Source: Strix aluco
Taxonomy: Eukaryota > Chordata > Aves > Strigiformes > Strigidae
Direction of reading: 5' to 3'
Length of the DNA: 64,000 nucleotides
NCBI RefSeq assembly: GCF_031877795.1
Contig: NC_133939.1
Location: 7,855,698-7,919,697 of the forward strand
Positions 29,324 through 40,963 of this stretch are shown here, piece by piece. A program made the position numbers and the translations under genes. Every line of letters starts with the position of its first letter. The first letter of the stretch is position 1. The notes beneath the pieces are model-generated. The model ran no database searches. It had not been told where the DNA came from and worked only from the letters and a program-made list of their open reading frames with translations.

Positions 29324-32300
29324 CACTTGCCATAGGGGAGAGCTGGGAGGGGGCAGATTGCTGCTCCTGAGGGCACAAAGTGGCTTTCTGGGTGGGTGGT
29401 GGCTTAAACTGTGATTTGGTGGCTGCTAGGGAGGTCAGCATGTGTGCCTCTTTAAATGAGCTCTGGAGAGCAAGAATCTTAACAGAGATTTGAGGGGAAA
29501 GACTTCATAAAATAGTCCAGATACCTAAAGGGAGGGCTTTGACCCCTATTTCCATGCAGTGGGAGCTTGCCTCGTTCACAGTCTGCTGCCTGGGCTGGGC
29601 TAACTGGGGGGCTGGCTTGTTGTTTGCTGGTTTGTTGAGGTGCTTGGCTGGGACATGCATGAGCGATGCAGGTACCCTGTGTGGAGCACGCTTGTCTGAG
29701 TGGGGAGCTGGGACGAAGATGGTCTCTGCACACACAGCCTGGAGAGTGACTATCAAAATGAAGCTGTCTTTCAGCATTCCTGGCTGTGAGAAGGAGGAGA
29801 AGCCGGTGCACAGAACATCAGTGTCTTAATGGCTTTCTTTAAAACTTTCCCCAAGTGCTTTGTCCTACTGTGTTTTCAGGGGTTTCTTTCTTGATAAAAC
29901 AGACAGCCTTGAAAGGGTGTGCTGTTCTTAAGCAGGAAATCTCTTCATGACCAGGATTTTAGCCTGGGACGCAAACCATGAGGTTTAACCCCTTAAAGTG
30001 TGTTTGAAAATGTCCTGTAAAGACAGAAGTCCCTTCTGTGGTTTGGGAGGAGAGGAGGCTTCCCCCGGAGCTGCTTTGCTGCCCTCCTGCCCTGAGTTAC
30101 TGCATACACAAATACGCTTAAGGGCAGATCCTGCATGAACTGGGCTGCCCCCTCCTTCACGCATCCTTGTTGCTTACAGAGGCAAGAGTACTTGTGCTCC
30201 TCATCATAGCATCTGTTTTACATATGAGTCGCCATGGTTGTGTTTGGAGTGTTGGGCAGGGTTTGGGAGAGGTCACTTTCTCAACATGTTTATGTGAGAG
30301 ACCTGCTGCAAGTGGAAGACCACGTGCTGTGTCATGCACTGGTGGGAGCAGGTGGGGAGGAAAACAGAAATGAGGTCCCCGTGCCAGCCCCCACAGTGAG
30401 AGAGTGTGGGGTGGCTCGCCAGCCCAGTGACTGAGGAACAAGTAGGGTGCTTTTGAGGGAAGGCATGTTCCTGTTTATTTGTCTCTATTTTTGGTGGCAC
30501 AAACATGTCCCCCGGCAATGACTCCTGCCCCGACAGTGAGGTGTCAGCGCTGCAGCTCCCCGGGGCTGGAGCCAGAGCCCCCAAACAGCTCCGGTGCCAA
30601 ACCGCTGCTCGATGGTCCTGGGGAGGGTTTTCCCAGGTCTCTGAATCCAGCATTATCAGATTGAGCATGAGTTTGGCCCTTGCTAAATCTAATATGCTTG
30701 AAGCCTCCTGGGCCAGGGAAGGCCCTCTCTCTGGCTGGCCAGTCAGGGTGGATTCAGGCACAGTGGTTTTGGGGAAACAGTCTGGAAACCAGAGCTCATC
30801 TTATCCAGAAAGGAGGCAACACTGTGTGAGGTGGTGAGATGCTGAAGCTCTGATGAAAGCTAGAGGGTGGGGAGTTCCTTGGGAAAGCAAAACCACGGTT
30901 TCCCTGTGTGTGCCAGCACAGGGTGCCCCCATCTTGCTGGGGAAAAAAAAAGAATAAAATTTCCTGGTCTGCCTGGTGAAACTAAGGGAACGTCCCTCTC
31001 TTCAAATCCTTCCCGACGATGCATACAAAGATGTGGAGCATTCTCACTGAGAGAGTATTTTATTGTTGTTATTATTTATAATGTGGTCATTCACTGGTGT
31101 GTAGAAAATGCTGGTGTTGGAAGGAATTTCATTTGAAGCTCTTAATGCTGTTTTTTGCTTGTAATAACGCATTAGCTCTGATCTGTGTTAGCTTAATGAG
31201 AGTCTTCTTTGAACATATCTGAGAAACCATCAAATCCTCTGTTAGCTAAAAGTCAGGCAAGCTCCTTGGAGAGCAGTTTGATGGGATTGCTACTAATCCC
31301 AGCCTTAATACTCTTCCCCCATGAAGGTAACCGTGCCAAGAGCTGGGGCAGGTCCTGAGGGTGTTCATCCCAGAAGCCCACTCAACGTGGGAGGTTGCAC
31401 TAGCACTTGAAGCTCTGCCCAGCTGGTGTGCAAACCACTGCGTATGACACGTTTATGGTATGAAAAAGTAGAAACATGGTTGCTAGATCTCAACTTCTGA
31501 CTGCACTTGAGAGCTATTCAGGGGGGAGACGGGACAGGAGCCTGCCAGCTTGCGGATGGGAACTGGCAGATGCTGCTCGTGTGCCCCATCCAGTGGCCTC
31601 TGGGCTGAACAAGTACTCATGCCATCACTTCCAGTGCCAGGTGAGTGATCTGGCAAGGGACACCTCCACCCTGAGGTCCCCTCTGACCAGGAGCCTTGAG
31701 GGCCCTTCTGCTCCCCGGTCAGGTGTCGTGTTTGCAGGGGAGCTGCTGGCTTTTCTGAGCATTACAACTGTGTGGCCAACACATCTGTGATCACTTTGGG
31801 ACCCCGAAGGTCAATGGGCCGCTTTTGTTGTGTGGCCTCCCTGGCGTTCGTAAGGCTTTTCAGATAAATCAAGAGAGATTCCTGCCCTAAACGAGCATGC
31901 TGTCTACATGAGCGATAACGGTAGGGGATAAACATAAAAGGAAAATCAAAGGATTAAGATCAATGAAAGTTAATAATATGAATATATTCAAAGATCTGGG
32001 CTGAAGGAGGGAGACAACAAACCATGGGTGGAAGTCAAAGGCCCTACTAAGACAGGGAGATATGATGGAGCCATCTGTTCCAGCTGAAAGCAAGAGCAGA
32101 GATGGCTTTCATGGATAGTCTTCTTCCTCTTCTACTGAAATTGTAAAAAGTTGGCTAAAATGTGTACCATTGGTTTAAATGAATTCAGGTGGTTGAAAAG
32201 GGGAAATTTAGAATGTGATATTGAAATGTAACCAATTTTTCTCTTACCACTTCTAAATTTAAAGAAAATTTAGGTCATCTTGAGAGTTGCTCTGTGATGA

Positions 32301-32560
32301 TGTGGTGGGAGTGTGGTTTGACTTTGAGCCCAGGTTTCCACGCGGAGAGCAAGAGCAGAGGTAGGAGTGAACTCTTGGTCCCATGGAAGTCACTTATGTA
32401 TAACCTCACTGACTGCACAGGAGACAGGGTCCACCCTTGGCAATTGTTGCCCCTGCAAGAGGCAATTTTCTGGTAAATACAGTATAGCTATAGCGCCAGT
32501 GCCCCAGGACGCCGTCCAGGGTTAAGCCACCTGATCCCTCCCCATGCAGCACCCCCTGCT
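29324..32560. other. 3' flank of ADIPOQ, no gene recognised (unit 1)
   Basis: The adiponectin 3' untranslated region must lie at the right end of this stretch. On the minus strand the first clear AATAAA-type hexamer I see is far away (near 31,060), so the end of the transcript is not fixed. No other exon was seen. The stretch recurs at 47,827-51,063. Confidence 0.5.
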
Positions 32561-33705
32561 TTAATGGACGTCTGGGTCTGGGTACAGGAGGAAGCCCATG
32601 AAAGTGGAATCATTGATGTTGTCGGCGTAGACACCGTTGTTGTCCCCCTCCCCATACACCTGAAGCCAGACCTCATCCCCAGCGCTGAGGTGCAGCAAGA
32701 TGGAGCCGCTTGCTTGGTCTACGTTGTTCTTCTGGAACTGGTCGTAGGTGAAGATCACCGCCTTGTCCTTCTTGTAGAGGCTGACCTTGACGTCCGACAG
32801 GTAGACCGTCAGGTGGTAGGCGAAGTAGTACGTGCCGGGGATGTTGCAGAGGAACTTGCCAGTGCTGGCGTCGTAGTGGCTCTGCTCGTTGTAGAAGATC
32901 TTGCTGAAGCGGATGGGGACGTTGGGGTGGGGGGCTCGCTCCGTCAGCCCCACACTGAAGGCGGAGCGGTAGACGAAAGCACCTTCACCCTTCTCCCCCT
33001 TCTGCCCTGGGTATCCAGCTGATCCTCGTGGTCCATCCCGCCCTGGGATTCCTATTTCTCCTTGTTCACCTTTGGGACCTTGCATACCTGGGGGACAGAG
33101 TTGGGATGGGGAGTTGTGTTTGCACTGTGCTGTAGGCTGCTACCCACCAGCCTGAAACACAGAGGGGGCTGTGACATGGGGATCTGCTCAGCAGCACGGA
33201 GCTGAGGAATGACCTCACCCCCACCCATGTGCTGAGACAGCGAGTGCAAAGCCTGCTCACCCCCTGGCTGCCTGTAGAGCTGCCAAGAGCAGCATGTCTG
33301 AAAAAACACCATTAATTGGGAAAACAACCACCAGACCAAACTGTTTGACTTGGGCTGTGGAAGCGCTGTCCCTGGAGATACTCAAATGGCACCTGGACAA
33401 AGATCAGGCATGGACGCACTAGATGTGAGACCTGCCAGGGATGGGCTGGGGGCTGGGGCTGCCCACAGGCTCCAGCACCCTGTTCCTCACCAACCTGTCT
33501 CTCCTTTCTCTCCCTTTAGTCCGTCTTTTCCATCTTTCCCATCCCGGCCAGGGAGCCCGTTGTGGCCGGGGTAGCCGGGAGCTCCTCCCATCCAGTTGGC
33601 ACACGGCGTTTTGGGGTCGGGTTGGACGTCCTGGGCAGCCACCTCTGTGCAGTGGGGGGCCACCAGCAGCAGCGAGCAAAGGAGGAAGCCTGCTGGGCCC
33701 CTCAT
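32561..33705 (-). CDS. ADIPOQ: Adiponectin, left copy (two coding exons)
   Basis: Coding exons on the minus strand are 33,705-33,495 and 33,087-32,561, joined within a collagen Gly codon, giving 245 aa (human 244). The intron position matches mammalian ADIPOQ. Domains: signal peptide 1-24; short variable region with Cys35, matching human Cys36 that links trimers into hexamers and larger forms; 22 Gly-X-Y triplets from 41 to 106, the same number as human; C1q head from about 107 to 245. Lys64, Lys67, Lys76 and Lys100 match the human hydroxylated and glycosylated lysines. Known role: a secreted adipose hormone acting through AdipoR1/AdipoR2 and T-cadherin. An acceptor-like AG at 33,731-33,732 implies an upstream noncoding exon. 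In this copy the far upstream DNA is the duplication junction and not the native flank. A 5-bp-scale defect is not seen; the gene looks whole. Confidence 0.95.
33349..33440 (+). mobile_element. Possible CR1 remnant in the ADIPOQ intron (unit 1)
   Basis: The block 'ctggagatactcaaa...cctggac...actagatg' follows a familiar part of the CR1 3' region on the plus strand. It is short and worn, and lies inside the 407-bp adiponectin intron (33,088-33,494). The same piece is at 51,852-51,943. Confidence 0.4.
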
Positions 33706-33730
33706 CGTCGGTTCCTGATGTGGACAATCA

Positions 33731-34817
33731 CTTAAAGGTTAATAGGAAGAAAAAATAGTCAACAAAGCCCCCACCCCTGAGTAAGGGAGAGGCACAGAGG
33801 CAAGACTGACGTTTCAATCGAGATATCCAAAGGAAAGCAACTGTGCTCGCCCCAAGGGCCCCTCCACATCCAGCTGGTGTGAGCTCCATGACCCAAGCAG
33901 GGATGGGGCCCCCGGGAGCAGCGTGGACCTCAGCCCGGGAGCACATCCCGTGCGGAGAGGAACAAACGCCAGAGTTACCCCCTGGCACTCGCAGGCTCTG
34001 TGCTCGGGCACAGATGGAGCTTGGGACCAAGCACGGCAGATGCCGGGGTATCTGTGGCTGATTTCTTTGCAAAGCTCTGCTCAATTAGCCACGATCCACT
34101 GTGACTTCTGCCCAGCTGAGCCAACACCTGATTGAAACTACAGGTCTGGCAGAGCCTGTCTCAAAAAACCTCAAAAGCCTTTACGCTGAGCAGGTGGTTT
34201 ATGGCTGCACGGACAGCCTGCTAACCTGGGTCTGTGTAACGTGAACAGAAGCTACAGCCAGGCTTTCCATCTCCTCTGAGCGACCGCATGAAATTATGAT
34301 ACCCTTTTTTTTCCACCTGAATTATGTTTCTGGACTATGGGAGGAAAAGTTGCGCAGTGTTTAGGTACTGTAGGGTTGTATTTTTCTTTAATCTAGTTGC
34401 TTTGCTGGTCTGAGCTCCCCAGAACCAGGTTGGTGGTGACACCCTACGGCCAGCCTGGGGCCATGTTCTGATGCTCCCAGAAATCAGTGGGACCTTGGTG
34501 GGCTTTGGGTCAGGCTTTTAGGAAACGGATATTTTAAAATGACTGTGGTTCTGTGATACTGCTCACCAGGCAGAGATTATACCCTGGAACAGTAAAGGTA
34601 TGCTGTTATGAGGGTTGTTAAGTGGCTTAATAGGCGATAAAAAGTGAATGGCATCATGGCCGTTAGAGTCTCTTAGCTCTGTAATTTCCAAGAAAAATAG
34701 TATTTCAGAGCAGTTCCTTTGCAGGGTGATTTTCCTAGGCAAGCTAGTTAAATGTCGTATTTTAAATAATGTCTTATTAGTTCTCGTGTAATTGCTTCAA
34801 AGGAAATGAAGTAAAGG
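33731..34817. other. Proximal upstream region of ADIPOQ (unit 1)
   Basis: It follows the candidate acceptor just upstream of the ADIPOQ start codon. No TATA box or noncoding exon could be assigned. The stretch recurs at 52,234-53,320. Confidence 0.5.
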
Positions 34818-35403
34818 TGCACATTTTGGTGGGTGTAGAGTTACTTTTCTTCACAGTAGCTGGTATGGGGCTGTGTTTTGGATTTGTGCTGGTAACAGTG
34901 TTGATAACACAGGGATGTTTTAGCCGTTGCTGAGCAGTGCTCACACAGAGCCAAGGCTTTTCTGCTCCTCACCCCCACCACCAGCGAGGAGGCTGGGGGT
35001 GCACAAGGAGCTGGGAGGGGGCACAGCCGGGACAGCTGACCCCAGCTGACCCCAGGGATATCCCAGACCATCTGGTGTCAGCTCAGCATAGAAAGCTGGG
35101 GAAAGGTTGGCGGGGGGGCCGCTGCTCGGGGCGTGGCTGGGCATCGGTCTGTTGGTGACGAGCAATTGCTTTCATTTGCATCACTTGTCTTTCTTGGGGT
35201 TTGTTTCTCTCTGTTTGTTTCTTTTTCATTACGATCTATTATTATTATTACTACTCTTGTATTTCAGTTATCCAACTGTTCTTGCCTCAACTCATGATTT
35301 TTCTCACTTTTACCCTTCCCATTCTCTTTCCCCCATCCTGCTGGGGGAGGGTGAGCACGGGGCTGTGTGGTGCTTAGTTGCTGGCTGGGGTTAAACCACG
35401 TCA
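34818..35403 (+). mobile_element. Retroviral LTR remnant, near full length (unit 1)
   Basis: The plus strand follows an LTR common in neoavian genomes. It has a 'gtagctggta...gctgtgtttt' start, 'gttgataacac', a worn TATA region (about 35,087-35,096), 'gagcaattgc...catcacttgt', an ATTATTATTATT run, and the end GGGGTTAAACCACGTCA. Length is close to a whole LTR. No matching short duplication is visible at the two sides, and no internal part is present. It is a degraded solo LTR about 1.1 kb upstream of the ADIPOQ start codon, in the opposite direction. The family is avian ERV; class not resolved. Confidence 0.7.
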
Positions 35404-38400
35404 GTGTTCCTGCGTCTCTGCGCTTTGGGAAGCGAAATGCCCCTTTGCAACAAGGGATGTAGCCACTGTCCATGAACCAGGGTGGACCAGTGAAACAGAT
35501 GTCTGTAAATCCTAAAAGTGGCTTGGTTTGGCAAGCGAGGGTGTGCCTGTTTGGGCACACTGCAACATGGCCAGTTTGCCATGTCCCAGGGGAGGGCAGT
35601 AAGCAGAGGGACCCCTGTCCCTCAGGCCGGGTCCCCTCTGGCGCAGCTACACGCAGGCACCCCTCCCAGACCAGCACAGGCTGTCTGGGGCCATCTAACT
35701 GTGTGAAAACATGCTAGTGTTCAACAAAAACCTGCCTCAAAACTGCGTTTCTTGAGCTGTGTTTTGGTGATTTTGTTGAGGTTAGTTCCACTTTCTCATA
35801 GGCTGCCCAGAACTCAAATATCATTAAAATTTTAGCAACATGTGCCCCAGAGTCAGGTTGTCTGCTAGTGCAAAATAAAACCCTCCTGTAAGGTCAAAAC
35901 CGGTGCAAATTTGAGGCAGCCCAAAGCAGGGCTGCAGGGAGCTTTCCTGGCCTCTGCCCATCCAGGTTGCTCTGAAGGGCTCGAGGCGATGCCCATCCCA
36001 TTCATCCCTGGGCGGCTCTTCACTGCAGGTACATTACACAATGTAGTTTTCTCATTGTCCTAAGAAACATGTTGTGATATGAAATAGAAAACTACTTCTT
36101 TTGATACAGTTTGCCTTGGTCACAGGCGGTTTGCTTGTTTGAGAAACAAAGTAATTCTCTGGCATAAGTATGTCTTACAAAGGGAAAGTTTTAAGCTATA
36201 TTAGAAGCTCGTATGCATTATATGAAGCTTATTCATTTATCAGCAGAAATCAGCATATCATGCATAAGAACAATGCCATTCATAAGTGCTACATAGTGAT
36301 TCAGACCGTGATTCAAATTTAAATTTCACATACCACTGTATAAACATATTTATATTTATATATCTGTTTAAAAAGCCCACAGCATTTTGCTTAAAACACA
36401 CAACAAACAATTCATCTGTTTTCCAACTCCAGTATTTTCTTCAAAGGGTATTAACCAGGGGTTTGGCTTATGTTGGTCACTTTTCCTTTTTGTAATTACT
36501 TGTAACCTAGTTTTTGCTGACATTCCAGCAGTGACTTCGTCCAGGGAGCTCGCACCTCAAATCTGGGTGGTGCATGTTGCGGCTCAGGGAGATTTGGGGC
36601 AAACCCAACCTTCCCAGGAGTCTCTGAGGACGGAGGTGAATCGAAAGGTACCAGTGCAGTTATAGCCATGTGGTTTTTCACTGTTGTTCCTGACTACTTT
36701 TGATTTAGGAGTTTTGATCTCAAAATAGCGTTTCCAAAACGGAGGGTATGAATCTAAGGGAGATCGGCTATTCCTGGTTTAACATACTCGCTGGCTATTC
36801 TGAGAATAACTCCCTTTCCTTTCTTAAAGGAAACGTCTTGCAAACAGAAAAGTTCTGTCTGTGCGATTCAGCCCAATAGAAGAGAAAATCCTGAACTTAG
36901 GAAGAGGAAAAAAAAGATCATGCTTACCAGCTGCTTTGAGTCCTAGTTGGCTTGCTGCAGTCTTGTCAGCAATGAAGTCTGGCTACACATCGCTATCCCT
37001 AAGGGCACGGGGAGCTGTCAGCTCAGACACTGCATTTTCCATTTGCTATTGCGCATGCTGACCTCAAACTTGGGTTTTCCCATTAATTTTTCCTGGCCAT
37101 CGTTTAAGTTTTGGGCCACTTATATAATCCGGTCACACTGGGATATCTTGCAAAGATAGCCTTAACGGGGAAAAGGTGGGTTTGGGAATTTGGTAGGAAG
37201 TGAAGGAGCAATGGTTTGCTGGAGAAGCCCATGTGAATGCCCGCTCGTCCAGGGCTGGGCTTGTACAGCACAGGCAGCTGCTCTGTGTAAAGTGGGGAAT
37301 GTTGTTAGCAGCTGGTGGAGAAAGTGTGTCTACAGCCTTGCATTAAAGCACTCAAATGGTGCTTTTTCAGCATGTTAGTAAATGAATTATTGTGTGAGAA
37401 GTTTTGGCTTCTCATTCAATGGCAGGAGCCGTTCCTGCCTGGAGGCTGCTGCTGCACCAAAGAAGGGCAAAGCTGCCCGAGGGGAAGGGCAGCGCTGGGC
37501 CAAGAGTTTTGTCTTAAGCCAAGCAAGCACGTGCCAGCGCTATTGTAAATCATTGGATTGATCTCAGCCGTATGGATGGCTTTCAACCTATCACACGTTT
37601 TGGCTTTAGGTCAAAAGAAAGTCTTTATTTCCCTGTGTCTCTTTCCTTCCAAAATGGAGGTTGAACCTTGGAGAGCAGAGGCTTTCCTATCCAGCGCTCT
37701 GGGGCAGTTCAAGATTAGCTAGACGGGACCTTGGCAAACCTAGGCTCACAAAATCAGACCAGGAAAAACAGTGTGATGTGTGTTGTTGGAACGGGGCATG
37801 GGGAGCTGCTGTCATTGGGAGAGGGGAAACTCATCCAAGTGAAGGTCAGCAGGACAGTATCCTGAATTACTGAGTTGTTGTAAAGACCTGGCTGTCTGGA
37901 AGGCCTAAAAGGATGTATAAATGAACACGGAAATAGTTTCTTATATGTAGTGCTTGGAGTCAGCAAGGGTGAATTTCAAAGTCCCAAGGAGAAGGGTGCC
38001 GAGGGGAGGAGCCGCAGGATGGCTGCTCGCTGCCTGCCTTAATTTGGTCAAGCCCTTAGTGTTCAGCATTTGAGAAATTTGATTTTTTTTTTTTTCCTTT
38101 GGATGATGTTTTTTTCCACGCAATGATGAGACTTAAAACAATCCTCATGCAACTCCAGTAGAATATGACAGAGATCTGTTTGAATCTGTTGTTTTCTTAT
38201 AAATGTGATTTGCCAGAGCCGTGTGTGTGTGTTTGTGTGTGTGTGATGCCAATGTTTCTGTCCAAGTCTTGTCTCCTGAGCAATGAATGGAGGAGCAGGA
38301 TCTTGGAGAGAGGAACTTTTGTTGCGGTGGGGACGGGAGGTTTTTGCCTGCCTGTGCCTGGGATTTGAGCAAAACAAGGCTGTTTTCCCTGCCAACTCTC

Positions 38401-38738
38401 GGCTTGAACCCCAAAATGCATGATTGGGGTATTTATGAGGCTGCCAGGATTTGAAAATTGCACCTGACATGTTTAATAGGTAGTGCTGCAATTACCTCAT
38501 GGCCTTTCAATTCAGTTGTTAGGAAGAGAGCACAGTGATAAATCTTTCAGTGATCCATCAGGCACCCTCCCAAACGTTATCCCTGCCTCCCAGAAGAGGG
38601 GGTGGAAGTTTGTCTCTGGGGGTACAACCAGCTGATCCGACCCCTGACGCACTCGCTGTGGCTCTGTTGTCTTAGACACTTGGTTTGCAGGTTGGTGCTG
38701 GCTCCTGTTCCGCTGCAGAGGGAGATAGCGTACAATGC
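35404..38738. other. intergenic upstream of ADIPOQ (unit 1)
   Basis: No coding exon was recognised. A TG-rich microsatellite lies at 38,221-38,246. A splice-flanked 49-bp segment on the plus strand (38,691-38,739) is listed separately. The stretch recurs at 53,907-57,241. Confidence 0.5.
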
Positions 38739-38739
38739 G
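38691..38739 (+). other. Candidate cryptic exon (unit 1)
   Basis: A 49-bp segment has TTTGCAG before it and the strong donor GTGAGT after it (38,740-38,745). Two of three frames are open. I recognise no protein. The same segment is at 57,194-57,242. It may be chance or a noncoding exon. Confidence 0.2.
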
Positions 38740-39270
38740 GTGAGTGACTTCTGGCCACCGTGGAGCCCAGCCCATGGGAACCCTTGTCGCCCTGGTTGTC
38801 CCTTCCCGAGGCTGCTGTGCCCTCCCCAGCCCCGGGGCTGGGGCCCCTCCGCCGGGAGCTGCCCCCTGCCCTGCCCTGGCTCTCTGTCCCTCCGGGACGC
38901 CTGGCCCTTCCCTCGGCTTTCCACTGGCCCTGGATACCGCACGTCCCAGAAACAACGCACATTCCCCACTCTGCTAAAAATGGCAAGAACTGTTGATGCC
39001 ATTTAGCGGGCTGGCTGACAGGCTGTTACACGCTATTCTGGTGCTGCCCAAGGCTGTGCGCCGCGGAGGGACCGCAGCCTCCCCGCCAGGGATGCTGCTG
39101 GCTCTGTCCCGGGCCCCGCGGGCAGCCCCGGCCGAGCGGCTCACCCCTCTGCTTCCACCCGGCGAGTCCGCTCCTGCTGCCGGACAGACCCCGTGCCTGG
39201 CCCCGCCGCTGCCCCACGGGCCCCCGCATCGGGTGCCAGATGGTGGCGAGTGCTGAGGAGCCAACTCCAA
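38740..39270. promoter_or_regulatory. CpG island upstream of ADIPOQ (unit 1)
   Basis: This GC-rich stretch is CpG-dense at 39,050-39,250. On the minus strand, a donor-like GGTGAGC follows position 39,145, so a noncoding first exon of ADIPOQ could end there, about 5.4 kb upstream of the coding exon. Mammalian ADIPOQ has such a distant noncoding exon, but its promoter is not a CpG island, so this link is inference. Confidence 0.4.
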
Positions 39271-39399
39271 AGAAAAAGCAGTGAAATGGCCGTGAGTGCC
39301 AGTGCTGCCATCAGCGAGGACCCCGGTCACAGCCTGCAGATTCTCCCTGATCCCAGGCATCCTCGTGTTCCCAAACCCTTCCCCGTACAGCGTTGTACT

Positions 39400-39411
39400 T
39401 CCCTCTAGTGG
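39400..39411 (-). promoter_or_regulatory. CTCF-like site near the unit edge (unit 1)
   Basis: The minus strand reads CCACTAGAGGGA, a close match to the CTCF core CCASYAGRKGGC. It lies about 140 bp from the duplication junction. Occupancy cannot be told from sequence. Confidence 0.45.
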
Positions 39412-40925
39412 CTAATTATTACTGGGGAAGAGGAGCTCTGTCCCTGCGGGCAGACTGGAGGGGCCAGCCAGGTCCTGTGTGCCCCTGGGGGCTGCTCAGC
39501 CCCTTCTCCAGCGGCCTGGCTGCTGTGGGGTCTGCCATGACGGTGGGTGCAGAACAAATAGATTATATAAAACAGTGCAAATACATTCAAAAACGTGGAC
39601 AGAACTGCACAGAATTGTCTCTGGGTGTTACCATTTTATAGATATTTCTGTAATCTCTTAGGGTATGCATGCATATGTATCTAAAGGAAAATAAAACTTT
39701 TGCTTACATGCTTTCTGCATTTGAAAGACAACTGTATGCACATAAGTATATACAGCTGCTTTTAGAGAGGAGACCAGCCATGTATCTGGCCACTTGTGGG
39801 TACAATATACACCAGCTTACATTTGGTTACTAAGGTGCGTTTTAATCCTTCTTAAGAAGTATATTTAGACATTTCAACAGTGACTTTCAGATATGTTATT
39901 AAATCCGGTTGCTGTGGTGGTGTTGATGTCACAACCTGGTATTAATTCTGAAATAAAGTAGGCTTCTCATGTTGCTCAAGACTTAGTATACAGGAGAAGA
40001 AGGAAGTTCGATTTGGATATACTCTCCACAGTTGGGAGGACCCTAGCCCCTTGTTGGAGCCAGCATATTCAGGAGTAGGTATTTCCATGAAGTTCTACCA
40101 TCAAGTTGTGGTATTATATTCTGGTGTTAGTTCAGGGCTCTTCTAAGTGAGGCTTAATGCTCGGTTGATCGTATGGCACTTGTATGTTGCCTTCTGTAAG
40201 AACAAAGACTTGTTTTCAGTTGTTTTGTTAGTTTGTGCTCGATATGCGAAGGAGATACAGAGCTGAGTAGTTAAGAGTAGTTCCCAAAGGTGACTAGACC
40301 AGCTGTGATTAGCCGGCCACATTTCACTAGTCTGAGAGAGACGAGTTTTCTGAGAGAGAACTGTGATTAGCACCTTGGCAGCAATCAAACATTTTTTAGA
40401 GAGAGGATTTTTAACAGCAAATGACAAATGCAAATGACGATCTGCAAAATTTATAAGTGTGTGCCTGGATACTGTGACCAAAAGCCAGAATCCTGCAGGA
40501 GTGTCTGCATCTGAGACTTGCTGCGTGCATAAAGCCAGTACTTGCTTAGTTCTGGAGTCTGGGCATCGTGGTTGATCGGCTCTGAATGTGATGGCTCGTT
40601 AATGTGTTTGTAAAAGCCCCTCCTTTGAAGCTTTACTTGGATGAATTTAATTGCAAAGCTTGTGTTGTACAAGTGAAGCAGTGCAATTGGTGTATGATGG
40701 AGAACATATAGGTGGGTCTGCCTGCCTGCCTGCCCTGTCTCTTCCCACCCTGATGTTACATTTCTAGTAACTGGTGGTGCAGTAGCTCTCATTCACTTAA
40801 TTCACCTTTAATTAATTCATCTATATTTCTGTCTTCAATCCACATAATGAAGAACTGTACTTGAGAATGTGCATATGTGACAGCTGAAACTTTTAAGGTT
40901 AACTTTCTCTTATTTTTCTGACTAG

Positions 40926-40963
40926 ATTTCGAAGATCTCTTTGATGATGATGACATCCAGTGA
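40926..40963 (+). pseudogene. COPS9: Orphan second copy of COPS9 exon 3
   Basis: It is identical to the last coding exon of COPS9, with acceptor CTAG before it and the reading frame DFEDLFDDDDIQ plus stop. Its poly(A) signal follows at 41,210-41,215. There is no copy of exons 1 and 2 in unit 2, so it cannot make COPS9 alone. Use would need a transcript that skips the first exon 3 and its poly(A) signal. Such a product would encode the same protein with the same 3' untranslated region, so it would be nearly invisible in RNA data. Confidence 0.9.

Noticed and set aside
30273-30761. 162-codon open frame on the minus strand (copy at 48,776-49,264)
   Set aside because: There are no domains or splice context and overlapping frames on both strands are equally open. 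I see no support for a gene.
32564-33022. 152-codon open frame on the plus strand opposite adiponectin exon 2
   Set aside because: It is the antisense shadow of the GC-rich C1q coding exon, with the repetitive Val/Asp composition such shadows show.
40926-40963. A second complete COPS9 gene
   Set aside because: Only exon 3 was copied. Exons 1 and 2 lie left of the breakpoint and occur once.
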